Origin: Bradyrhizobium vignae
Lineage (GTDB): Bacteria > Pseudomonadota > Alphaproteobacteria > Rhizobiales > Xanthobacteraceae
Assembly (NCBI RefSeq): GCF_004114425.1
Contig: NZ_RDQF01000003.1
Coordinates: forward strand, 208,599 to 272,598
DNA length: 64,000 nt
Reading direction: 5' to 3'
Part shown: positions 58,504-64,000 of the stretch, piece after piece
Layout: every line of letters begins with the position of its first letter
Numbering within the stretch: position 1 is the stretch's first letter
The notes under the pieces: generated by a model
Seen by the model: the letters and a program-made list of their open reading frames with translations, nothing else
The model's database searches: none
What the model was told of the DNA's origin: nothing
Made by a program: the position numbers and the translations under genes

Positions 58504-59310
58504 TCAGCGCTTGATATAGACAGGCTTTCGCTTCTCAAGGAAGGCCCTGATGCCTTCCGAAAACTCTTCCGAGCGGCTGCACAGGACCTGGTTGCGATCC
58601 TCCATCGCGATCGCAGCTTCCAGCGATCCGGAATCGACGCTCATGTTGAGACATTCCTTGGACAGCCGCAGCCCGACGGGCGAAGCCGACACCATCGCCT
58701 CGACATAGGGTTCAGCCGCCGCATCGAGCTGGTCCTCGTCCACGATCTCCGACACCAGCCCGACGGCGAGCGCACGCTCGGCGCCGATGAAGCGTCCGGT
58801 CAGGATCAGTTCCGATGCCACGGACACGCCGACCAGACGCGGCAAAAAATAGCTGGTGCCGATGTCGCAACCGCCGAGGCCGAGCTTGATGAAGGCGCAG
58901 TTCATCCGGGCCGACTTCGCGGCAATGCGGATGTCGGACGCCAGCGCCAGCGCAAACCCGCCGCCTGCCGCCGCACCTTGGACCAGCGCAAGGATCGGCT
59001 GCGGACAGCGCCGCATCAGCATCACGATATCGGCGATGCGGCGTTGCGAATCCAGCGACTCCGTGACGCCGGGCGGCTCAAGCTGCCCGGCACGACGCGC
59101 CATCGCGGCCTTTAGATCGAGGCCTGCACAAAAGTTCTTGCCGGCACCCTTCAGCACGACGACGCGCGTATCGCGATTGCGCTGCAGACCCTGGAAGTAG
59201 GCGTTGAGCGCATCGATCAGCGCAGGATCGAGCGCGTTCAAGCTGTCAGGACGATTGAGCGTCACCCGGTCGACGCCGTCGTCATGTTCGATCAGCAGCG
59301 GTTGGGACAT
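58504..59310 (-). CDS. Enoyl-CoA hydratase/isomerase family protein
   Basis: The 268-residue crotonase has LIEHDDGVDRVTLNRPDSLN, KNFCAGLDLKAAMARR and QGAAAGGGFALALASDIRIA (oxyanion hole). The site usually holding the first catalytic Glu reads FIKLGLGGCDIGTSYFLPRL, so isomerase or non-standard hydratase chemistry is possible. It is in one direction with the SDR and TetR genes. Confidence 0.9.
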   Translation of the reverse strand: MSQPLLIEHDDGVDRVTLNRPDSLNALDPALIDALNAYFQGLQRNRDTRVVVLKGAGKNFCAGLDLKAAMARRAGQLEPPGVTESLDSQRRIADIVMLMRRCPQPILALVQGAAAGGGFALALASDIRIAAKSARMNCAFIKLGLGGCDIGTSYFLPRLVGVSVASELILTGRFIGAERALAVGLVSEIVDEDQLDAAAEPYVEAMVSASPVGLRLSKECLNMSVDSGSLEAAIAMEDRNQVLCSRSEEFSEGIRAFLEKRKPVYIKR

Positions 59311-59350
59311 GAGGCCTCGCACTTTCTTGCCACACGCAGACCGTCTCCCA

Positions 59351-59382
59351 CCCTCCCCTGGAGGGGTCCCTCCAGGGGAGGG
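59351..59382. repeat. Perfect CCCTCCCCTGGA palindrome
   Basis: CCCTCCCCTGGA (59351-59362) and TCCAGGGGAGGG (59371-59382) are perfect 12-base arms. A shorter relative is at 63861. It separates the SDR and crotonase genes. Confidence 0.8.
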
Positions 59383-59390
59383 TAAGCGAG

Positions 59391-60149
59391 TTACCTCGGC
59401 GCCATGCGGATGGCACCGTCGAGGCGGATGGTTTCGCCGTTCAGCATCGGATTCTCGACGATGTGCACCGCCAGCATGCCGTATTCGGCGGCATCGCCGA
59501 GACGCGACGGATGCGGCACCTGGGCGCCCAAGCTCTTGCGGGCTTCTTCGTTGAGGCCCATCAAAAGCGGCGTGAAGAACAGGCCCGGCGCGATGGTGTT
59601 GACGCGGATCTTCTGGCTGGCGAGATCGCGCGCGGCCGGAAGCGTGAGGCCGACGACGCCGCCCTTCGAGGCCGAATAGGCGATCTGGCCGATCTGGCCT
59701 TCGTAAGCGGCAACCGAGGCGGTGTTGATGATGACGCCGCGCTCCTCGCCGACCGGCTCGATAGTGACGAGGCGCTCGGCAAACAGCCGGAGGCAGTTGA
59801 AGGTGCCGATCAGATTGACGTTGATGATGCGCGCGAACTTTTCGAGCGGGTAGACGCCGTCGCGGCCGACGATGCGCTGGGAGCCGCCGATGCCGGCGCA
59901 GTTCATCAGCACGCGGGCGACGCCGTGCGCAGCTTCGGCCTTGGCGATCGCAGCCTTGATCTGCTCCTCGCTGGTGACGTCGGCATGCAGCGCGACGCCC
60001 TTCACCTCAGTGGCGACCTTCTCGGCGTTTTCCTTGCTCTGGTCGATCACGCCGATCTTGGCGCCCTTGGCCGCCATGGCGCGGGCGGTCGCGGCACCAA
60101 GGCCCGAGCCACCGCCAGTGATGAGAACAGCTACGTCTTTCAACTGCAT
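59391..60149 (-). CDS. SDR 3-hydroxyacyl-CoA dehydrogenase (HSD10-like)
   Basis: The 252-residue protein has VLITGGGSGLGAATARAMAA, NCAGIGGSQRIVGRDGVY, INTASVAAYEGQIGQIAYSA with SKGG (Ser/Tyr/Lys), and APGLFFTPLLMGLNEEAR. This is the type II 3-hydroxyacyl-CoA dehydrogenase pattern, fitting the third step of beta-oxidation. It lies between the TetR and crotonase genes. Confidence 0.93.
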   Translation of the reverse strand: MQLKDVAVLITGGGSGLGAATARAMAAKGAKIGVIDQSKENAEKVATEVKGVALHADVTSEEQIKAAIAKAEAAHGVARVLMNCAGIGGSQRIVGRDGVYPLEKFARIINVNLIGTFNCLRLFAERLVTIEPVGEERGVIINTASVAAYEGQIGQIAYSASKGGVVGLTLPAARDLASQKIRVNTIAPGLFFTPLLMGLNEEARKSLGAQVPHPSRLGDAAEYGMLAVHIVENPMLNGETIRLDGAIRMAPR

Positions 60150-60205
60150 CTTGAGCTACCTTTCCTTGGGCGTTTCTTCTCTAGACTTGTGAACGTTTGG
60201 CCGGA

Positions 60206-60865
60206 CTATCCGGCCGCGGCAGCTTCCTCGGCTTGCGTGAGGATGCCGCCGCAGATCAGCGTTTCCATGTGCTTGATGTATTGCCGGCAGACCTCGTCGG
60301 TGACCGGGCCGACGCCGGTCGCGCGGGACATCGCGTGCCGGCCGAAGAACAGGTGATCGCAGGCACCGATCAGGCTGGTGTAGAACAGCACCGGATCGGT
60401 CGGGCGGAATTCGCCGCGGCTGACGCCTTCGGCCAGCAGGCGGCGGTGGAAGTCCAAGAGCGGCGCAACGAAGAATTTCGAGACTTCGTCGGCAGAGTTC
60501 GCGCTGGTCTCGTGCAAGAGATAGTGGATCAGCCGGTTCATGTAGGGGAACCGGTGATAGGCGCGGATGATGCCGGCGATATGCAGCTTCAGCTTCGCCG
60601 TCGACGTGATCGGCTGCGCCAGCAGATATTCGAGATTGGACATCTCGGTCGCGGCATCCCGCGCGAGCAGCGCCAGCAAGAGGCCGTCCTTGTTGCCGAA
60701 GTGATATTTGACCAGCGCGGCGTTGGCACCCGACTTCTGCGCAATGTCGGAGAGCGAGATCTCGATCGACGAGCGCTCGATCATCAGCTCGCTGGCGGCC
60801 ACCAGCAATTTCTCTGCCGTGGAATTTTTCCCGCCGGGGAGCCTGTTCGGTACGCTGGTAGCCAC
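60206..60865 (-). CDS. TetR family transcriptional regulator
   Basis: The 219-residue regulator has an N-terminal helix-turn-helix (LLVAASELMIERSSIEISL, DIAQKSGANAALVKYHF, GNKDGLLLALL). The C-terminal ligand domain ends HMETLICGGILTQAEE. GTG 60865 with AGGGAT upstream is preferred; the frame is open to 60925. It lies between the two halves of the CoA cluster and is likely their repressor, with an acyl-CoA as effector. Confidence 0.9.
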   Translation of the reverse strand: MATSVPNRLPGGKNSTAEKLLVAASELMIERSSIEISLSDIAQKSGANAALVKYHFGNKDGLLLALLARDAATEMSNLEYLLAQPITSTAKLKLHIAGIIRAYHRFPYMNRLIHYLLHETSANSADEVSKFFVAPLLDFHRRLLAEGVSRGEFRPTDPVLFYTSLIGACDHLFFGRHAMSRATGVGPVTDEVCRQYIKHMETLICGGILTQAEEAAAAG

Positions 60866-60942
60866 GGAGATCCCTGTTCTCAAGGCAAGAGCGGGCGCAG
60901 ATAAGCCCAAGCAGCGGCTCACCACAAGAGTTAATTGATCGA

Positions 60943-60971
60943 TTGACTAAACGATATCTCAACCCTTAAAT
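60943..60971 (+). promoter_or_regulatory. Candidate promoter of the thiolase gene
   Basis: TTGACT (60943-60948), a 17-base spacer and TTAAAT (60966-60971) form a good sigma-70 pair. The word ATTGATCGATTGA overlaps the -35 and is a plausible TetR site. Confidence 0.5.
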
Positions 60972-61015
60972 CCGCCCCGACAATCCAATTCAGAACAAAC
61001 ATGGGAGAGACCGAA

Positions 61016-62188
61016 ATGGCCGAGGCTTACATCGTCGCCGCTGCGCGTACCGCGGGCGGGCGCAAGGGGGGCCGCCTCGCCGGCTGGCATCCGGCCGATC
61101 TCGCCGCGAAGGTGCTGGACGAGCTGGTCGATCGGACCAAGGTCGATCCGGCCCAGGTCGAGGACGTGATCATGGGCTGCGTGATGCAGGTCGGCGAGCA
61201 GTCCAACAACGTCGCGCGCAACGCGGTGATGGCGTCAAAGCTGCCGGAGAGCGTGCCGGGCACCTCGATCGACCGCCAGTGCGGCTCGTCGCAGCAGGCG
61301 CTGCACTTCGCCGCGCAGGCCGTGATGTCCGGCACGATGGACGTGGTGATCGCGGCCGGCGTGGAATCGATGACGCGCGTGCCGATGGGCCTGTCGTCTC
61401 AGCTGCCCGCCAAGAACGGCTTTGGCAATTACAAGAGCCCGGGCATCGAGAAGAAGTATCCGAACATCGTGTTCAGCCAGTTCACCGGCGCGGAGATGAT
61501 GGCCGAGAAGTACGGCCTCTCCAAGGATGAGCTCGACGAATACTCATATGGCAGCCATCAGCGCGCGATCGCGGCGACGCAAGCCGGTCATTTCAAGAAG
61601 GAGATCGTGCCGCTCGAGATCACCCGCGCCGACGGCAGCAAGGACATCCATCACATCGACGAAGGCATCCGCTTCGACGCCACGATCGAAGGTATCAAGG
61701 GCGTCAAGCTGATCGCCGAGAACGGCAAGCTCACCGCAGCCAGCGCCAGCCAGATCTGCGACGGAGCCTCCGGCGTGATGGTGGTGAATGAGAAGGGCCT
61801 GAAGCAGCTCGGCGTCAAGCCGCTCGCGCGCATCCACCACATGACCATGATGGGCGGCGATCCCGTCATCATGCTGGATGCGCCGCTGCACGCCACGAAG
61901 CGCGCGCTGGAGAAGGCCGGCATGAAGATCGGCGACATCGACCTGTTCGAGGTCAACGAGGCCTTCGCTTCGGTACCGACCGCCTGGCTCAAAACCACCG
62001 GTGCAGACCCCGAGCGGCTCAACGTCAACGGCGGCGCCATCGCGCTCGGCCATCCGCTCGGCGGTTCCGGCACCAAGCTGATGACGACGCTGATCCATGC
62101 CCTGCACCAGCGTGGCAAGCGCTACGGTCTGCAAACCATGTGCGAAGGCGGCGGCATGGCCAACGTGACGATCGTGGAGCGGCTGTAA
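61016..62188 (+). CDS. Acetyl-CoA C-acyltransferase (thiolase)
   Basis: The 390-residue thiolase has the acyl-enzyme Cys C89 in SIDRQCGSSQQALHFAA, then VNGGAIALGHPLGGSGTKLM (His) and LQTMCEGGGMANVTI (second Cys). It cleaves 3-oxoacyl-CoA in the last beta-oxidation step. ATG 61016 has GGGAGAG 7 bases upstream; ATG 61001 has no SD. Confidence 0.95.
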   Translation: MAEAYIVAAARTAGGRKGGRLAGWHPADLAAKVLDELVDRTKVDPAQVEDVIMGCVMQVGEQSNNVARNAVMASKLPESVPGTSIDRQCGSSQQALHFAAQAVMSGTMDVVIAAGVESMTRVPMGLSSQLPAKNGFGNYKSPGIEKKYPNIVFSQFTGAEMMAEKYGLSKDELDEYSYGSHQRAIAATQAGHFKKEIVPLEITRADGSKDIHHIDEGIRFDATIEGIKGVKLIAENGKLTAASASQICDGASGVMVVNEKGLKQLGVKPLARIHHMTMMGGDPVIMLDAPLHATKRALEKAGMKIGDIDLFEVNEAFASVPTAWLKTTGADPERLNVNGGAIALGHPLGGSGTKLMTTLIHALHQRGKRYGLQTMCEGGGMANVTIVERL

Positions 62189-62195
62189 GAAAAAT

Positions 62196-62296
62196 AAAGC
62201 GAGTAGTGAATGGCGAGTAGCGAATGGTGAGTAGGTGAAGAGCAGTTTGGCCTTCTTCCTATTCGCCATTCGCTACTCGCCATTCGCGTTTTGAGG
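62196..62296. repeat. Near-perfect palindrome of GCGAGTAGCGAATGG words
   Basis: A 28-base left arm (62208-62235) and right arm (62258-62285) match in 26 positions. Each arm is made of repeats of the words GAATGGCGAGTAGC and GCTACTCGCCATTC. It fills the thiolase-ligase gap. Confidence 0.85.
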
Positions 62297-62303
62297 AAAC
62301 GCC

Positions 62304-63848
62304 ATGACCCACCCCTCCATCCACGCCCGCACCACGCCCGACAAGATCGCCTATCAGATGGCCGGCACCGGCAAGGCGATCACCTATCGCGAGCTCGACG
62401 AGCTCTCGAACCAGGGCGCGCAGCTGTTCCGCTCGCTCGGGCTGAAGGCCGGCGACCACATCGCGCTGTTGATGGAGAACCGCCTCGCCTTCATGGAGCT
62501 GTGCTGGGCGGCACAGCGGAGCGGGCTCTATTACACCGCGATCAGCCGCTATCTGAAGCAGGACGAGATCGACTACATCATCGCCGATTGCGGCGCCAAG
62601 GTCGTGATCACCACGCCGAAATGCGCCGACCAGATCAAGGGACTGATCAAAGGCGCTCCTAACGAACCGATCTTCTACATGATGGACGAGCCGCTGCCGG
62701 GCTTCCGCTCCTACGACAAGGAAGCCGCCGCGCAGCCGATGACGCCGATCGCGGACGAGGTCGCCGGTTACGACATGCTGTATTCGTCGGGCACCACCGG
62801 ACGTCCGAAGGGAATCAAGAAGGCCTTCGAAGGTAACAGGATCGACGTGCCGAACGCGTTCCTGCGCGTGCTCTGCGCCGACATGTGCGGCATGAACGCC
62901 GAGAGCACGTATCTCTCGCCAGCGCCGCTCTATCACGCGGCGCCCCTGCGCTTCAACATGATGGCGGTCGTGCTCGGCGGCACCTCCATCATCATGGAGC
63001 ACTTTGACGCCGAAGAGTTCCTGAGGCTGGTCGAGAAATACAAGGTCACGCAATCGCAGCTGGTGCCGACCATGTTCGTGCGCATGCTGAAGCTGCCGGA
63101 CGAGGTGCGCACCAGGTACGACGTCTCCACCCTGAAGGGTGCGATCCACGCCGCCGCGCCCTGCCCCATCGAGGTCAAGGCGAAGATGATCGAATGGTGG
63201 GGACCGATCCTGATCGAGTATTACGCGGGATCGGAAGGCAACGGCGTCACGGTCTGCACATCGCGGCAATGGCTGGAGCATCGCGGCAGCGTCGGCCGCG
63301 CCGTGGTGGGCAAGATCAAGATTTTGGACGAGAACGACGAGGAGCTGCCGGTCGGCGAGATCGGCACCGTCTATTTCGCCGACGCGCCGGCCTTCACCTA
63401 TCACAACGACCCCGAGAAGACGAAGAAGGCCTACAATGCCAAGGGCTGGTCGACGCTCGGCGATGTCGGCTATCTCGACAAGGACGGCTTTCTCTATCTC
63501 ACCGACCGCAAGTCCTACATGATCATCTCCGGCGGGGTGAACATCTATCCGCAGGAGACCGAGGATGTGCTCATCACTCATCCCGACGTCGCCGACGTCG
63601 CCGTCTTCGGCGTGCCGAACGAGGAGATGGGCGAAGAGGTCAAGGCGGTGGTGCAGCCGCACGACATGAGCCGCGCCGACAAGACGCTGGAGGCTGAGCT
63701 GATCGCGTTCTGTAAGAGCCGCCTCTCTTCCGTCAAGTGCCCACGGTCGATCGATTTCGAAGCCGAGCTGCCGCGCACGCCGACCGGCAAGTTGGTGAAG
63801 CGGCACCTGCGCGACCGATACTGGCCGAAGGCGGCGGCGAAGATTTGA
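62304..63848 (+). CDS. Acyl-CoA synthetase (AMP-binding)
   Basis: The 514-residue protein has LYSSGTTGRPKGIKKAFEG, EYYAGSEGNGVTVCTSRQW, GWSTLGDVGYLDKDGFLYL and a C-terminal GKLVKRHLRDRYW. It is in the FadD3/medium-chain acyl-CoA ligase range. It lies 115 bases after the thiolase gene, so it is probably cotranscribed and supplies the CoA substrate to the route. Confidence 0.93.
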   Translation: MTHPSIHARTTPDKIAYQMAGTGKAITYRELDELSNQGAQLFRSLGLKAGDHIALLMENRLAFMELCWAAQRSGLYYTAISRYLKQDEIDYIIADCGAKVVITTPKCADQIKGLIKGAPNEPIFYMMDEPLPGFRSYDKEAAAQPMTPIADEVAGYDMLYSSGTTGRPKGIKKAFEGNRIDVPNAFLRVLCADMCGMNAESTYLSPAPLYHAAPLRFNMMAVVLGGTSIIMEHFDAEEFLRLVEKYKVTQSQLVPTMFVRMLKLPDEVRTRYDVSTLKGAIHAAAPCPIEVKAKMIEWWGPILIEYYAGSEGNGVTVCTSRQWLEHRGSVGRAVVGKIKILDENDEELPVGEIGTVYFADAPAFTYHNDPEKTKKAYNAKGWSTLGDVGYLDKDGFLYLTDRKSYMIISGGVNIYPQETEDVLITHPDVADVAVFGVPNEEMGEEVKAVVQPHDMSRADKTLEAELIAFCKSRLSSVKCPRSIDFEAELPRTPTGKLVKRHLRDRYWPKAAAKI

Positions 63849-63860
63849 GGCGCTCTTTCT

Positions 63861-63879
63861 TACCCTCCCCTGGAGGGTA
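63861..63879. terminator. Short hairpin after the ligase gene
   Basis: TACCCTCC-CCT-GGAGGGTA (63861-63879) is a small stem without a strong T run; it is related to the palindrome at 59351. Confidence 0.5.
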
Positions 63880-63967
63880 GGGGAATCGCATATGGTGCTG
63901 GCAGGGTGTTGCCAAGCGGTTGGAACTGGATTCTTTGGGTGTCTCTCGATTCCAGAGGGAGACCTGA

Positions 63968-64000
63968 ATGCGCAAGCTCAAGCGCCTGTTTCGACCGCTC
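63968..64000 (+). CDS. Start of a gene cut by the window end
   Basis: ATG 63968 follows AGAGGGAG by 6 bases and reads MRKLKRLFRPL. Only 11 residues are visible, so the product is unknown. Confidence 0.4.
   Translation, partial: MRKLKRLFRPL

Overview
The window reads as high-GC chromosomal DNA of an alphaproteobacterium, most likely Bradyrhizobium or a close relative in the Nitrobacteraceae. The grounds are the PhyR/NepR/EcfG general stress locus, an ornithine decarboxylase plus homospermidine synthase polyamine locus, a ROSE-like leader on a small heat-shock gene, tandem DUF3551 genes, a Zur-type zinc box, and dense intergenic palindromic repeats of the kind found in that genus. No rRNA, tRNA, CRISPR array, phage or transposase gene was seen.

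Layout. 1-3.2 kb: end of a lysophospholipase-like gene, Hsp20 with its leader, an alpha/beta hydrolase broken by an amber codon, and an exported Ala/Pro/Gln-rich protein. 3.2-9.5 kb: gltB and gltD (glutamate synthase). 9.8-17 kb: outer-membrane barrel protein, kdsD, a carboxymuconolactone-decarboxylase-like gene divergent from an HxlR regulator with a clear operator, an NfeD/paraslipin pair, ferrochelatase and a MAPEG protein. 17.2-21.1 kb: overlapping M3 peptidase, DUF1007 and NicO metal-transporter genes. 21.4-26.0 kb: polyamine locus (long structured leader, ornithine decarboxylase, GNAT, RidA, homospermidine synthase). 26.2-32.2 kb, minus strand: zinc locus running from a Zur box through a His-rich mini-protein, znuCBA, a COG0523 GTPase and a WD40 protein, followed by MgtC. 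32.3-38.2 kb: paired YraQ-type permeases, Fe/Mn superoxide dismutase, an AAC(2')-like acetyltransferase next to a MATE pump, DUF2147, and a DUF3095 protein with cyclase-like motifs. 38.4-44.7 kb: two small unknown genes, then ACP, adenylate-forming ligase and SDR genes with overlapping ends, a FATP-type acyl-CoA ligase and an orphan Bug receptor. 44.7-51.7 kb: DUF3551 pair, htpG, a candidate sRNA, an NTF2-like protein, a double-TonB_C protein, and phyR divergent from nepR-ecfG. 51.8-63.8 kb: nitroreductase and a CoA-thioester catabolic cluster (three acyl-CoA dehydrogenases, feruloyl-CoA-synthase-like ligase, crotonase, SDR, TetR, divergent thiolase and ligase).

How the genes work together. 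GltBD assimilates ammonia. The polyamine genes turn ornithine into putrescine and then homospermidine. The zinc locus imports Zn when Zur is released and may hand it on through the GTPase and His-rich proteins. PhyR, NepR and EcfG form the partner-switching general stress circuit. The last 12 kb can be read as one beta-oxidation-like route under a TetR-type regulator. The least understood parts are the ACP/ligase/SDR cassette, the WD40 protein coupled to the COG0523 GTPase, the cyclase-like DUF3095 protein, and a plus-strand terminator near 48.1 kb that no gene explains.
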